The translations under genes and the position numbers were made by a program. From Corynebacterium simulans (GTDB lineage Bacteria > Actinomycetota > Actinomycetes > Mycobacteriales > Mycobacteriaceae), in contig NZ_CP014634.1 of NCBI RefSeq assembly GCF_001586215.1, positions 186,001-250,000 on the forward strand: 64,000 bases of DNA, given 5' to 3'. The notes under the pieces were generated by a model. That model was not told the DNA's origin, did not search any database, and saw nothing but the letters and a program-made list of their open reading frames with translations. Shown piece by piece: positions 8,970 through 18,263 of the stretch (positions within the stretch are counted from its first letter, which is position 1; each line of letters begins with the position of its first letter).

Positions 8970-9968
8970 ATGCCCAAGGCAAAAAACATGCATGAGACGG
9001 ACAAAGACGCAAAGTCTGAGGTCTTCATCTCGGGCCGTCATCAGGAAATTCCTACCAATCCCGCCAAGGAATTCAAGCGCACCACCTTGGCAGCCGGCGC
9101 CGTGTTGTGGCGTGGCAATCCCCAGGATCCCGAGGTAGCGGTAATCCACCGCCCCCACTACGACGATTGGTCTTTGCCTAAGGGCAAGGTCGATCCAGGT
9201 GAGTCCCTGCCCACCACTGCGGCGCGCGAGATCCTTGAAGAGACCGGCTATGATGTCAAGCTTGGCAAGCTCATCGGCAAGGTCACCTATCCAGTCCAAG
9301 GCCGCACGAAGGTGGTCTACTACTGGTTGGCCCAGTACCTTAAAGGCAGCTTCGAAGACAATAGCGAGACCGATGAGCTGCGCTGGCTGCCCATCGATGA
9401 GGCCTGCGAGCTGCTTACCTACGACGTCGATACTGACGTTTTAGCTAAGGCCAAGAAGCGTCTGCGCTTGGCTCCCACCACCCGCGTTCTCTATGTGCGC
9501 CATGCACGCGCCCATCAGCGTCGCAACTGGGAGGGTGACGATAATCTGCGCCCGTTGGATAAAAAGGGGCGTCGCCAAGCAGAAATGCTCGTTCCGATGC
9601 TTTCGCCCTACCACCCCACCGCCATCTACTCGGCGAGCCCACAGCGCTGCCAGCAAACCGCAGCGCCGCTTGCCGACGAACTCGGGCTCGACATTGCTGT
9701 CAACAAGGACTTCGGGGACGAGGGCTGGCAAAAGTCTCCCGCAGCTGCCGAGCAAGCCTTCCAACGGGTGGTGGCGAAGGGCGGCGTGCCGGTCATCGTC
9801 AGCCAAGGTGAAACCATCCCCGGCATTCTCGAAAGCCTAAAGCCACAGTTCCTCAAGACCGACTTCGAAGACCTTCGCTTCAAGAAGGGCTCGGTGTGGG
9901 TGCTCTCCTTCAACAACGGCGTGCTCACCGGCGCTGACTACCTCGCTAGCGCGCTGCCAGTTCGCTAG
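8970..9968 (+). CDS. Nudix hydrolase fused to a histidine phosphatase domain (MutT1-like)
   Basis: The 332-residue protein has an N-terminal Nudix domain with a perfect Nudix box at about 72-94 (GKVDPGESLP...REILEETGY). Its C-terminal histidine-phosphatase domain has the catalytic RHAR at about 177-180. This architecture is that of mycobacterial MutT1, which hydrolyses 8-oxo-dGTP, 8-oxo-GTP and diadenosine polyphosphates; substrate here is inferred from that. The frame is open from 8766, but AAGGAG at 8960-8965 precedes the ATG at 8970 with ideal spacing. The upstream part is not Nudix-like. A strong terminator follows. Confidence 0.93.
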   Translation: MPKAKNMHETDKDAKSEVFISGRHQEIPTNPAKEFKRTTLAAGAVLWRGNPQDPEVAVIHRPHYDDWSLPKGKVDPGESLPTTAAREILEETGYDVKLGKLIGKVTYPVQGRTKVVYYWLAQYLKGSFEDNSETDELRWLPIDEACELLTYDVDTDVLAKAKKRLRLAPTTRVLYVRHARAHQRRNWEGDDNLRPLDKKGRRQAEMLVPMLSPYHPTAIYSASPQRCQQTAAPLADELGLDIAVNKDFGDEGWQKSPAAAEQAFQRVVAKGGVPVIVSQGETIPGILESLKPQFLKTDFEDLRFKKGSVWVLSFNNGVLTGADYLASALPVR

Positions 9969-9979
9969 CAAAACGTATT

Positions 9980-10016
9980 GAACTCGGATCCTATTTTAGG
10001 AATCCGAGTTCTTTAG
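9980..10016 (+). terminator. Intrinsic terminator after the Nudix gene
   Basis: Ten-base arms GAACTCGGAT (9980-9989) and ATCCGAGTTC (10002-10011) form a hairpin followed by TTTAGGTTTT. It lies between two convergent genes and could stop transcription from both sides. Confidence 0.75.
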
Positions 10017-10028
10017 GTTTTCGCCGTT

Positions 10029-10946
10029 TTATACCCAACGGTGAACCGGGCGGCCAGTGGCTTGCCTGTAGAAAATCATCATCATGAATGCCTGGATGCC
10101 GAGGGCGAACGAGAGCCCGACGATTGGAATGCAGGCCAAGAGGCTAACGAGCAATCCGCCCACAATGAGGCACAGGAGAGACTGGCCAACGTTATTCTTG
10201 GTCAGATTGAAGGAGGTGCGGAAAGTTTCGCCGAGACTCATCTCTGGGTTATCCGCCTTGATATATGGAACGAAGGAGAGGAAGAAGCTGGCAAGCAAAC
10301 CCGGAATGATAAGCAGGATAAGGCCCACATACACGATGATTTGGACCACGATGTAGTGACCCATTAAGCCAAAGGTATTTCCGCTTTTAAAGAAGTCTCC
10401 AAAGCTCGCGCGTTGGCCGTCCGTCTCTTTCGCGGCGGCTCTGTAGACGTTTGCTGTCATCCAAAAGCAATAGAACAACATGAAGACTACGCAGAAAACG
10501 CCCCCAATCGGTGCCAAAATATTTCCAGCTTCGGAAGGATCGGAAGTGCTCGGTGCTAGCCCCGCGACGATTGCTACTATTACCCCCGCGAGCAGAAACA
10601 TGATGACAAAGTGCGCAAGCGGTGCCAAAATCCACGGTCCAGGATTGCGGAAGAAGCCCTTAAACCCCTGTCCGATGGCGTCGCCGGCATCTAACCTTGG
10701 CGGCGGCCCCTGCAACTGACCAGTCATCTGGTTGCCATTAGGGGCGTTGCCAGCACCGGCATAACCCGCGCCGCCCTGTGCGCCGTACTCGCCGTACTCG
10801 CCATATGGAGGCAGGCCCGGATTAGGCTGTCCGCCCTGAACAGGTTGGCCAGACTGCCCGAAGGGATTGTTCGGGTCGTTCTGGTTAGCGTTCGGGTAGT
10901 TACCGTTAGCGTTAAAACCGTTATTGTTTCCAAATTCTTGAGTCAC
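10029..10946 (-). CDS. Multi-pass membrane protein with Asn/Gly/Pro-rich N-terminal tail
   Basis: This 305-residue protein has an N-terminal tail of about 80 residues rich in Asn, Gln, Gly, Pro and Tyr (NPGLPPYGEYGEYG). About five hydrophobic segments follow, at roughly 107-130, 150-168, 195-220, 225-240 and 262-290. The paired segments and the polar loop before FFKSGN recall broad DUF975/glycerophosphoryl-type membrane families, but I cannot assign one. Similar tails precede membrane domains in other actinobacterial envelope proteins. It is transcribed alone, leftward, and ends convergently with the Nudix gene. Confidence 0.75.
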   Translation of the reverse strand: MTQEFGNNNGFNANGNYPNANQNDPNNPFGQSGQPVQGGQPNPGLPPYGEYGEYGAQGGAGYAGAGNAPNGNQMTGQLQGPPPRLDAGDAIGQGFKGFFRNPGPWILAPLAHFVIMFLLAGVIVAIVAGLAPSTSDPSEAGNILAPIGGVFCVVFMLFYCFWMTANVYRAAAKETDGQRASFGDFFKSGNTFGLMGHYIVVQIIVYVGLILLIIPGLLASFFLSFVPYIKADNPEMSLGETFRTSFNLTKNNVGQSLLCLIVGGLLVSLLACIPIVGLSFALGIQAFMMMIFYRQATGRPVHRWV

Positions 10947-11041
10947 GACTCACAGACTATTCTGACGCGTGCAAGGTTTCTAGAGAAAAATCAGTCCTGT
11001 TACCGATTGTTAACGCAACAGGGGTAAGTGACTGGCAATTA

Positions 11042-11632
11042 TCAAAAAGAAGCAACAGAAGGTTTAAAAGTTGGACGCCGGTCTTCGTAGTCTGTGATCG
11101 CGTCTTCGTTGCGCAGCGTCAGCCCTACGTCATCGAGTCCCTCCATGAGGCGCCAGCGCGTGTAGTCATCAATCTCGAAGGAATACTGATTGCCGCCAAC
11201 GCTTAAGCGTCGCGCCGCCAGGTCCACCGTCACCGAAGTCTCGTTTTGTTCCAGCTGCTTCCATATCAGCTCAATGTCTTCCTGCGCCATGATGCCAGTG
11301 AGCAGCCCCGCCTTGCCGGAGTTGCCGCGGAAGATATCCGCAAAGCGCGAGGAAAATACTGCCTTGAAACCGAATTCCCGCAGCGCCCACACCGCATGCT
11401 CACGCGATGAACCGGTACCGAAGTCGGGGCCTGCGAAAAGCACCGAGCCGTTGCAGAAAGGCTCACGGTTAAGCACGAAGTTTTCATCCGCGCGCCAATT
11501 TGAAAAAAGTCCCTCGGCAAAGCCCGTGCGCTTGACGGACTTTAGGTAGCGGGCCGGAATAATTTGATCAGTATCGACATTGGAAGCGCGCAGCGGCACG
11601 CCGATGCCGGTATGGGTAGAAAATTTCTCCAT
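11042..11632 (-). CDS. leuD: 3-isopropylmalate dehydratase small subunit
   Basis: LeuD is the swivel-domain subunit of isopropylmalate isomerase, the second step of leucine synthesis. The signature [13 protein letters not shown] is near residue 20, followed by [17 protein letters not shown] near 90, which contacts the substrate. Length (196 aa) is normal. It lies 66 bp downstream of leuC in the same direction, and the two form the active heterodimer. It is expected to be co-transcribed with leuC from the leuC-ltbR gap. Confidence 0.97.
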   Translation of the reverse strand: MEKFSTHTGIGVPLRASNVDTDQIIPARYLKSVKRTGFAEGLFSNWRADENFVLNREPFCNGSVLFAGPDFGTGSSREHAVWALREFGFKAVFSSRFADIFRGNSGKAGLLTGIMAQEDIELIWKQLEQNETSVTVDLAARRLSVGGNQYSFEIDDYTRWRLMEGLDDVGLTLRNEDAITDYEDRRPTFKPSVASF

Positions 11633-11698
11633 GGTGGTTGCCTTCTTTGCTTAATAGGGTTTGATGTTGGTACCGAATCTAGAAACGGGTAGATTGGC

Positions 11699-13120
11699 CT
11701 AGCTAAGGTCTGCTGGGCTGGCCAGGTGCCCTAAGATCGCAGTCGCCGCGGCCACGGCGGGAGAAACCAGGTGGGTGCGCCCGCCTGGGCCCTGCCGGCC
11801 TTCGAAGTTGCGGTTTGAGGTCGAAGCAGAACGCTGCCCCGGCTTTAGCTGATCCGGATTCATGCCCAGGCACATGGAGCAGCCCGCCGTACGCCACTGC
11901 GCGCCAAAGTCCTTGAAAATCGTGTCGAGGCCTTCTTTTTCAGCTTGGGCCTTGACCAAGGCAGAGGAAGGCACCACGAGCATGTTTGTCTCGGGATAAA
12001 TGCGTTTTCCTTTAACCACCGCGGCGGCCGCGCGCAAATCCTCGATTCGCGCATTCGTGCACGAGCCCAAGAAGACGGTATCGATCTTGATGTCTCGCAG
12101 CGGCGTGCCGGGCTCAAGATCCATATAGGCCAGAGCCTTTTGCGCCGCGGCCTTAAGGTTCTCATCACCAATATCCTCTGGGTCTGGCACATTTGCACTC
12201 AATGGCAAGCCTTGGCCCGGGTTGGTGCCCCAGGTGACAAATGGAGACAGCTCGGAAGCATCGATTTCCACGACCGCATCAAAATGCGCGCCCTCATCGG
12301 TAGGAAGGGTCTTCCAATAGGCCACGGCGGCTTCCCAGTCCCTGCCCTTCGGGGCAAACTCGCGGCCACGCACATACTCAAATGTGGTCTCGTCCGGAGC
12401 GACCATTCCCGCACGCGCGCCCGCCTCGATAGACATATTGCAGATGGTCATCCGCGCTTCCATCGACATGTTGCGAATCGCCTCGCCGCGATATTCAATG
12501 ATGTAGCCTTGGCCGCCGCCGGTACCAATCTTGGCAATGATGGCCAAAATCAGGTCCTTCGCGCTCACGCCTTCCGGCAGGTCGCCGTTTACCTCTACAG
12601 CCATGGTTTTGAATGGCTTTAAAGAAAGCGTCTGCGTTGCCATAACGTGCTCAACCTCGGAGGTACCGATGCCCATGGCGATGGATCCAAAAGCACCGTG
12701 CGTCGAGGTATGCGAGTCGCCACAGACGATTGTCATACCCGGCTGCGTAATTCCAAGTTGCGGGCCCACGGTGTGGACGATTCCCTGCTGCTCCTCGCCC
12801 ATCGAATGCAGCCGCACCCCAAACTCTTCGCAATTTTCTCGGAGGGTCTTGACCTGTGTACGTGAGACCTCGTCCTTAATCTCCAGCAGATTTCCCGTGG
12901 CAATCCCGCGGGTTGGAACGTTATGGTCCTCCGTTGCCAGGTGCAGCTCTGGGTGGCGAAAAGGACGGCCAGACAAACGCAGCCCATCGAAGGCCTGCGG
13001 GCTGGTAACTTCGTGGAGGAGTTGAAAGTCGATATAGATGAGATCTGGTGCGCCATCGCTTCCCTTTTGGACTACGTGATCACGCCAGACTTTCTCAGCC
13101 AAAGTCAGTTTTTCCGACAT
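11699..13120 (-). CDS. leuC: 3-isopropylmalate dehydratase large subunit
   Basis: LeuC carries the 4Fe-4S cluster of isopropylmalate isomerase. The three cluster cysteines are visible in FLGSCTNAR and in GCSMCLGMN, and [14 protein letters not shown] is present. Three in-frame starts lie close together (GTG 13129, ATG 13126, ATG 13120). The minus-strand GGAG ends 2 nt before 13126 and 8 nt before 13120, so 13120 is preferred (473 aa). It is divergent from ltbR, whose C. glutamicum counterpart represses leuCD. Confidence 0.97.
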   Translation of the reverse strand: MSEKLTLAEKVWRDHVVQKGSDGAPDLIYIDFQLLHEVTSPQAFDGLRLSGRPFRHPELHLATEDHNVPTRGIATGNLLEIKDEVSRTQVKTLRENCEEFGVRLHSMGEEQQGIVHTVGPQLGITQPGMTIVCGDSHTSTHGAFGSIAMGIGTSEVEHVMATQTLSLKPFKTMAVEVNGDLPEGVSAKDLILAIIAKIGTGGGQGYIIEYRGEAIRNMSMEARMTICNMSIEAGARAGMVAPDETTFEYVRGREFAPKGRDWEAAVAYWKTLPTDEGAHFDAVVEIDASELSPFVTWGTNPGQGLPLSANVPDPEDIGDENLKAAAQKALAYMDLEPGTPLRDIKIDTVFLGSCTNARIEDLRAAAAVVKGKRIYPETNMLVVPSSALVKAQAEKEGLDTIFKDFGAQWRTAGCSMCLGMNPDQLKPGQRSASTSNRNFEGRQGPGGRTHLVSPAVAAATAILGHLASPADLS

Positions 13121-13135
13121 ATTCATCACTCCGCT

Positions 13136-13167
13136 TGAAATCTCATGAATTGGAACGTAAATTTCAT
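13136..13167. promoter_or_regulatory. Candidate LtbR operator/promoter region between leuC and ltbR
   Basis: The 50-bp divergent gap is AT-rich. It contains TGAAAT (13136-13141) facing ATTTCA (13161-13166), and ATGAA (13145) facing TTCAT (13163). LtbR-type regulators repress leuCD in C. glutamicum, so an operator is expected here. I do not remember the published motif well enough to claim a match. Confidence 0.45.
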
Positions 13168-13170
13168 TAT

Positions 13171-13854
13171 ATGGGAGAGTATAGCGAAATATCCGGAATC
13201 AAGGTTTTAGATCGCGCCGTCGCCATCATGATGGCAGCCGCCAACCGTCCGTCCAACCTCAACGAACTCTGTGAAACCACCGGCCTGCCTAGGGCAACCA
13301 CGCACCGCCTCGCCACCGCGCTTGAGGCTCACCGCATCTTGACTCGCACCCCGGATGGCAAATGGGGCGCCGGGCCCGCACTCCCGGGCAATCGGGATCA
13401 TCTCATCGAAGCAGCCGGCCCCATCATGGACAAGCTGCTCGCAGACACTGGCGAATCCGTGCAGCTCTATCAGCTCTCGGGCAATTCTCGTACCTGCATT
13501 GCCACCCGTGAGCCCGAGTCCGGCCTGCACAACGTGGTTCCCGTTGGCCGCCAGCTCCCTCTTACTTCCGGCTCGGCCGCCCGCATCTTCGCCGCCTTCG
13601 AAGATATCGATATCGAAAACGCGACCTTCAGTGTCGAGGACGTCGAAAGGGCCCGCAGCAACGGTTACTCCGAATCCATCGAAGAGCGCGAAGCAGGTCT
13701 TGCCTCCATCTCTGCACCAGTCTTCGACCCGTCCGGCACACTCGTCGCGGTAATTTCCGTGTCCGGTTCCGCCGAGCGCTTCCGCCCTTCCCCCTCCGAG
13801 AAGTACGCCCCGCTGCTTGCCGACGCCGCGCAGAAACTCACTGCCCGCCTATAA
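13171..13854 (+). CDS. ltbR: IclR-family leucine/tryptophan biosynthesis repressor LtbR
   Basis: The 227-residue protein has an N-terminal winged helix (about 5-65, with [20 protein letters not shown] as recognition region) and a C-terminal IclR effector-binding domain. In C. glutamicum LtbR sits divergent to leuCD and represses leuB and leuCD. The same arrangement here supports the name. The frame is open from 13048, but the ATG at 13171 gives the conserved [12 protein letters not shown] start. There is little room for a ribosome-binding site, so a leaderless transcript is likely. Confidence 0.92.
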   Translation: MGEYSEISGIKVLDRAVAIMMAAANRPSNLNELCETTGLPRATTHRLATALEAHRILTRTPDGKWGAGPALPGNRDHLIEAAGPIMDKLLADTGESVQLYQLSGNSRTCIATREPESGLHNVVPVGRQLPLTSGSAARIFAAFEDIDIENATFSVEDVERARSNGYSESIEEREAGLASISAPVFDPSGTLVAVISVSGSAERFRPSPSEKYAPLLADAAQKLTARL

Positions 13855-13876
13855 GACATGAATCTATAAAACTTCG

Positions 13877-13918
13877 AATAAGCCGCCACCTCAGAAAAGG
13901 TGACGGCTTATTTCTTTT
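13877..13918 (+). terminator. Terminator between ltbR and the protease gene
   Basis: Fifteen-base arms (13877-13891 and 13898-13912) pair except at one position, with a 6-nt loop and a TCTTTT tail. It lies between convergent genes. On the minus strand the mismatch becomes a G-U pair, so it may act in both directions. Confidence 0.8.
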
Positions 13919-13959
13919 AAAGGGCAGGCTTTCTACCTCAGCCGCCTACACCCGGTTGC

Positions 13960-14763
13960 CTAGATAATGATTCCGTAGTTATTTGCAATGCCGCGGATCG
14001 CATCGATACCAAAGCCCTCGCTACTGGTGGTTGCCAGCCCTTCAGCTTGATCACCCGCCTTGCGGAGCTCAACCCCCGGCACCTCTACGATGTTGCGCGG
14101 CGGTGCGATGTTGGGGCGGCGCGGCACGAAGCCTTGGTGCGGCAGGCCAGCCAACTCGTTGGCATAAGGCATGCGCGCATAGTTTGCAAAGGAGGCCTGC
14201 TTGCCGTTGCGGCTGACCACGGTTCCGCCCTGGTAGATTCCAACGACGCCCGAACGGCCCGGCATGAACACGCCAGAGCCGCTGTCACCGTTTACCTTGG
14301 GCAGGTTCGTGGCGTAGTGCATGCCGTCGAAGTCCTTCGGGCCGTCGATCGCCTGCGCGCAATCATTGCCGCTGAGACGACCGGTTACACAGACCTGCTC
14401 GCCGGCACGCGGAACCGGATTGATGCCGTCGCCACTGAGCGGATTACCTTCGCTGTAGGTGCCGGCCGCAAACTGCACATAGGCCAAGTCATGTTCTGCT
14501 GCACCGGAAGGTTTAAACCACCGCAGGGTACCCAGGTGCTGGCCATACTCGTTGTAGACCTGCTGCCCCGAAAGACCACAGTGCGCGGAGGTCCAAGCAC
14601 GCGAACCTTCCACGTATCCAACAGTGCAAGCAGTGCCTTCGGCAGTAAGAATTACTTGCCCTTGCTTCACACCAACCCCCGGATTGGCATGGGCCACGGC
14701 CTGGCCGCCCAGCAGGGCAAGCGTTGCGCCGGCAACGGCAGCAAAACCCTTTATTAGTCGCAT
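13960..14763 (-). CDS. Secreted trypsin-like (chymotrypsin-fold) serine protease
   Basis: A signal peptide (MRLIKGFAAVAGATLALLGG, cleavage near AHA-NP) precedes a small S1-family protease domain. The catalytic triad is visible: His in TSAHC, Asp in EHDLAY and Ser in NGDSGSGV. Two Cys pairs (TACTVG/AHC and VCVTG/NDCAQ) are placed as in short actinobacterial S1 proteases. A tail of about 60 residues follows without recognised anchor. The start at 14763 is preceded by GGAGGAAGGGA; an ATG 8 codons upstream would bury this site. Target unknown. It is transcribed alone, and a conserved terminator separates it from ltbR. Confidence 0.9.
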   Translation of the reverse strand: MRLIKGFAAVAGATLALLGGQAVAHANPGVGVKQGQVILTAEGTACTVGYVEGSRAWTSAHCGLSGQQVYNEYGQHLGTLRWFKPSGAAEHDLAYVQFAAGTYSEGNPLSGDGINPVPRAGEQVCVTGRLSGNDCAQAIDGPKDFDGMHYATNLPKVNGDSGSGVFMPGRSGVVGIYQGGTVVSRNGKQASFANYARMPYANELAGLPHQGFVPRRPNIAPPRNIVEVPGVELRKAGDQAEGLATTSSEGFGIDAIRGIANNYGIII

Positions 14764-14963
14764 AGATCCCTTCCTCCCTTGCGCCACTTCCTTAACATAG
14801 CGTGCCGAGAGCGTTTTTCATACCTCACCCACACCCCGCGCGTCACTAAAGAAAAAGTTTTGAAAAACTTTGGCCGCCTTATTGAAATCGAAATGAAAAC
14901 ATTGTTTAATGGAAACAGATTGAAAACGCGGAGCAACCGCACGACCCACAAGGAGTAGAAACC

Positions 14964-15254
14964 ATGGCACACACCATCCACGAAGACCACGCACACACCC
15001 ACGGCGAGGGCTGCGGCCACGTCGCATTCCCACACGGCGACCACACCGACTACCTCCACGATGGCCACATCCACCGTGAGCACGAAGGCCACTGGGACGA
15101 GTGCGAGAGCACTGAACATCACGAGCATGCGGACCACGACCACCAGCACGGTGAGGGCTGCGGCCACGTTGCGGTTCCCCACGGCGACCATGTTGACTAC
15201 CTGCACGATGGCCACCGCCACGCCGCCCACGAAGGCCACTGGGATGACCACTAA
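14964..15254 (+). CDS. Histidine-rich, tandemly duplicated putative metal-binding protein
   Basis: About a quarter of the 96 residues are histidine. Two near-identical halves each contain HGEGCGHVA(F/V)PHGDH, then DYLHDGH and HEGHWD. Each half has a single Cys in GEGCGH. No signal peptide or membrane segment is visible, so a cytosolic zinc, nickel or copper buffer is the simplest reading. Databases often mislabel such proteins as zinc transporter permeases. A clear AAGGAG (14950-14955) precedes the ATG. The upstream 80 bp are AT-rich, as expected for a regulated promoter. The gene stands alone, closed by a strong terminator. Confidence 0.85.
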   Translation: MAHTIHEDHAHTHGEGCGHVAFPHGDHTDYLHDGHIHREHEGHWDECESTEHHEHADHDHQHGEGCGHVAVPHGDHVDYLHDGHRHAAHEGHWDDH

Positions 15255-15281
15255 TCGGTAGCGAACTATAACCGTTACCTC

Positions 15282-15321
15282 AACCGTCACCTCTTTCTTA
15301 GAGGTGACGGTTTTAATCTTT
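15282..15321 (+). terminator. Intrinsic terminator after the histidine-rich gene
   Basis: Perfect 12-base arms AACCGTCACCTC (15282-15293) and GAGGTGACGGTT (15301-15312) with a 7-nt loop are followed by TTAATCTTTT. Confidence 0.92.
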
Positions 15322-15359
15322 TCGAACATACGCCACACGATCCGCGTTAGGCTTAGGGC

Positions 15360-15992
15360 ATGTTTGCTTCACGACGCCTTCCGCTAACGCTCGCCACCAT
15401 CGCACTCGCCGGCGGGTTTACTGCGGCTTGCAGCCCCGCCCCGAGCGATCACCCCACCCCGGCTGAGCCAAGCTTCAACAACAGCTTTGAAGAGTTAAAG
15501 GCCCTTCAGCAAACCAACGGCGCTTCCGTCCCCGATGCCCCGCAGCCCACGCTGGACCCCAACGCACCACAAACAGTGGCGCAGCAGGCAACCCCGCAAG
15601 GTGGTGGCCAGGAAGACGCCAACAACCACGTCACCGACCAAAACGCACGCCAGAATCTCATCGACTCCCTCGGCGTACAGGCAGGAGACGCTCCAGGAAC
15701 GAAGGTGACGGTTAACGGCACTCCATCCGAGCTGTGCATGATGGGTGACGGTTACCACATCAACTTCCTCATGGCGGGCCCAAACACCAGCTGCGACTTT
15801 GCCAAGGAAACCACAAGCGCGCTTATCAATGCCACCCCAAGCCCTGCAGAGGACCTGCGCGGGTATATCCCCGGTTCCTTAAACGTTGCTAGCCCAGTAA
15901 CCGGCAAGACTTATCAGATGAGCTGTAACGTGGCCGAAAACGCGCTGATCACTTGCAAGGGCGGCAACAACGCCACGATTTTCATCGTCTAG
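15360..15992 (+). CDS. Secreted lipoprotein of unknown function
   Basis: This 210-residue protein has a lipoprotein signal: RR near the start, a hydrophobic stretch, then the lipobox FTAAC with the acylated Cys at about 24. A Pro/Gln-rich low-complexity linker spans about 25-95. The C-terminal domain of about 100 residues has four cysteines (ELCMMG, NTSCDF, MSCNVA, ITCKGG), probably two disulfides. I recognise no family. It may be specific to corynebacteria. It lies between the histidine-rich gene and the tRNA cluster, with no evident operon partner. Confidence 0.8.
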   Translation: MFASRRLPLTLATIALAGGFTAACSPAPSDHPTPAEPSFNNSFEELKALQQTNGASVPDAPQPTLDPNAPQTVAQQATPQGGGQEDANNHVTDQNARQNLIDSLGVQAGDAPGTKVTVNGTPSELCMMGDGYHINFLMAGPNTSCDFAKETTSALINATPSPAEDLRGYIPGSLNVASPVTGKTYQMSCNVAENALITCKGGNNATIFIV

Positions 15993-16047
15993 GGCGTTGA
16001 GCCAAAAGCACCAACGATTGGTACGCGCGAGTTTTAAACCATAAGCA

Positions 16048-16090
16048 AAAATCTCGAAACACTAACCACCTGGAAAGTGTTTCGAGATTT
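16048..16090 (-). terminator. Terminator of tRNA-Glu copy 1
   Basis: The stem AAATCTCGAAACAC / GTGTTTCGAGATTT encloses a 14-nt loop and is followed on the minus strand by a T-rich run. It lies 8 bp past the tRNA 3' end. The same stem occurs at 19398-19440 with a different loop. Confidence 0.85.
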
Positions 16091-16098
16091 TCTATTTG

Positions 16099-16171
16099 TA
16101 CCCCGTACGGGATTTGAACCCGTGTTACCGGCGTGAGAGGCCGGCGTCCTAGGCCGCTAGACGAACGGGGC
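16099..16171 (-). tRNA. tRNA-Glu(CTC), copy 1
   Basis: The minus strand folds into a full 73-nt cloverleaf. Acceptor GCCCCGT pairs with ACGGGGT (closing G-U), the D arm contains GTCTAGCGGCCTAGGAC, the anticodon stem CCGGC/GCCGG holds loop CTCTCAC (anticodon CTC), and the T loop is TTCAAAT. CCA is not encoded. It is base-for-base identical to the copy at 19449-19521. Confidence 0.96.
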
Positions 16172-16483
16172 TCGTTTAGCTGTCCGTTGCGGACTTGATA
16201 AGAGTAAACGATGCGTAAACAATTAAACAAATCGCCTGCTAGCAATAGAAAATCCCGAACCCTTTGGCGCTTTTCTTGCGTGGTTAGCAGCTTGCTTTCT
16301 CTTAGGCTGGGCGCGGATCGAATCAGTGGTTATTCCGCTTGCAATCTGTTGATAGACAGAGCCTGGAAATTTAGCGTGCCAACTCGGGTTCGGGATGACG
16401 CTTAACGTCTAACAGCATTCGATTTAGGCTCCTACTTCTACGAGAGTTGGTTTAAAAGGAAGTTATGGATTCTAGCGATGCTG
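16172..16483. other. Intergenic region with no recognisable gene
   Basis: No ORF with coding character, no tRNA and no strong hairpin seen. The region presumably holds the promoter of tRNA-Glu copy 1. It was continuous with the sequence after 19160 before the insertion element arrived. Confidence 0.6.
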
Positions 16484-16489
16484 CCTAGT
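16484..16489. repeat. Target-site duplication, left copy (CCTAGT)
   Basis: CCTAGT directly abuts the left end of the insertion element and is repeated exactly at 19154-19159, just after the right end. Six bp is within the 4-8 bp range of IS21-type elements. Confidence 0.85.
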
Positions 16490-16501
16490 TGCCGTTTCGG
16501 C

Positions 16502-16559
16502 GTAGTTGGTAGGGGCAATCCGCGTAGTTGGTCGGGGTTTTCCGGATAGATGGTAGGGC
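16502..16559 (+). repeat. Left-end transposase-binding repeats of the IS21 element
   Basis: Three copies of a (G)TTGGTAGGGG-like word lie at 16502-16515, 16524-16537 and 16548-16559, spaced about 22 bp. IS21 elements carry such multiple terminal repeats as IstA binding sites. Confidence 0.8.
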
Positions 16560-16646
16560 TCTCTGTTTTCGGTCATTGTATAGGTGGCGTTGGCACAACT
16601 TGTGCCGGCGCGTCATCACCTTTCATGACCTTAAGGAGGGCCTTTC

Positions 16647-18257
16647 ATGGCCAACTTCAAAGACATCATGGCGATGTGTTTGGACGGGGGAAGCTATGCT
16701 GCCATCTCTGCGGCGTTGGGATGTTCCAACCGGGATATTGCCAAAACCAAGACACTGATTGCGGACCTGAGCATCACCAAGGAGTCGTTTGCTCAGCTGG
16801 ATCCATCATTCTTCGACGAGCACTTCAGCGACCATCGCGGGGCCCGTCGCAAGCGCTACGACCAGCCAGACTTCGAAAAGCTCGCCAAGCGACTAGCCAA
16901 TAACAAGCACTTGACCCGCCACAAGCTCTGGCTGGACTACGTTGCTGCACCTGTCGGTGAAGGCGAGTCGAAGTATCAGTACTCCCAGTTTTGCGAACGC
17001 CTGCGCACCCACATCCGCACCACTGGAATGACCTCGATTATCGAACACGAGCCAGGCCAGGAACTCTATGTCGACTGAGCCGGCGACAAGGTTTCCATCA
17101 TTGACAAGGCCATCGGTGAAGTCGGCATGAAAGCCAGCTTATTCGTGGCCATCTGCCCCTATTCTTCACTGTTGTTTGTGACAGCAACAGCTAACGAGAA
17201 GATGGACAACTGGATTTCCTGCCATGTGAAAGCCTTAGACTACCTCGGTAAATGCCCTGGCATCATCGTTCCTGACAACGCACCGACCGCGACTTATCGG
17301 CCGGTGAAGAACAAGCCCGGCCGGCGCATTCAACAACGCTACGCGGACTTCGCCGACTACTACGACATCCTGCTCGTACCGGCCCGACCTGGAAAACCTC
17401 GGGATAAGGCCGCTGTGGAACGCGCCGTCCAACTCGTCTACTCGCGCATCCTCGGCTACTTCGATGGGATCACCTTCTACAGTCTTGATGAACTCAATGA
17501 GGCTATCGCCCAGCGCGTCGACGACATCAACATGAATATGCCTAGGCCCGATGGGATAACCCGTAAAGAGTTGTTTGATGCTGATGAAGCGCCCATGATG
17601 CGTGACTTACCAGATACCCCGTTTACGGAAGTGTCCTGGCGAAACGTCAAAGTCGACCGTAACTGGCACATCTGCTGCGACTACCAGTACTACTCAGTGC
17701 CGTTCCAATACATCGGCAAAACCCTGCGGGCACGGCTGACCAACAGCCTGGTGAGCATCTTCGACGGCGACGACCTAGTCGCAGAGCACTCACGTATGCA
17801 CGGGTTCAAGTACCGCTATTGCACTGACCCAGCCCATACCCCGGATAAGGACATTGCCGGGGTCAAACCTCTTACCCGTGACGAGCTGCTTGCTCGAGCA
17901 TCATCATTTGGGCCGGCAACGGCCAAGGTCGTCTCCTCAATTTTGGAACGCAACGCCAAAGCCGTACCCCGCGGGCTACACACTGCCCGCAACGTGCTCG
18001 TCAAGCTGGGCAACAAGCACAACAAGACCACGCTTGAGCCTGCCTGCCAGCAAGTCATTGACCATAGCCTGGCACCCAACATGCAGGTCATCGCGCGGAT
18101 TCAGGCCGACATCGCCCGCAACGGTCACACCCTCAACCAAACGCCAGCCGTCCAGGCCGATCACGCCCAGTCGCGCATTGTGGATATCACCGCAATCCCT
18201 GATGCAGTATTCCTGCGCCCAGCCAGCCACTACGACATCCCGAAGAAGGAGGCCTAG
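16647..18257 (+). pseudogene. istA: IS21 transposase istA, interrupted by an in-frame TGA
   Basis: Both parts are in the same frame, 537 codons in total. The first 143 codons hold the helix-turn-helix region (AAISAALGCSNRDIAKTK) and end at ELYVD. The next codon is TGA (17076-17078) where IstA proteins read Trp in YVDWAGD, and the frame continues AGDKVSIIDKA. The remaining 393 codons hold the rest of the DDE integrase core (Asp in IIVPDNAPTA, Glu in KAAVERAVQLVY). A single TGG-to-TGA change explains it. A sequencing error remains possible. The product is either a 143-residue fragment or needs readthrough. Confidence 0.93.
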
Positions 18258-18263
18258 ACCATC

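Noticed and set aside
16211..16405. Small open frame between tRNA-Glu copy 1 and the IS element
   Set aside because: 64 codons, no ribosome-binding site, no family resemblance, in an intergenic-looking stretch.
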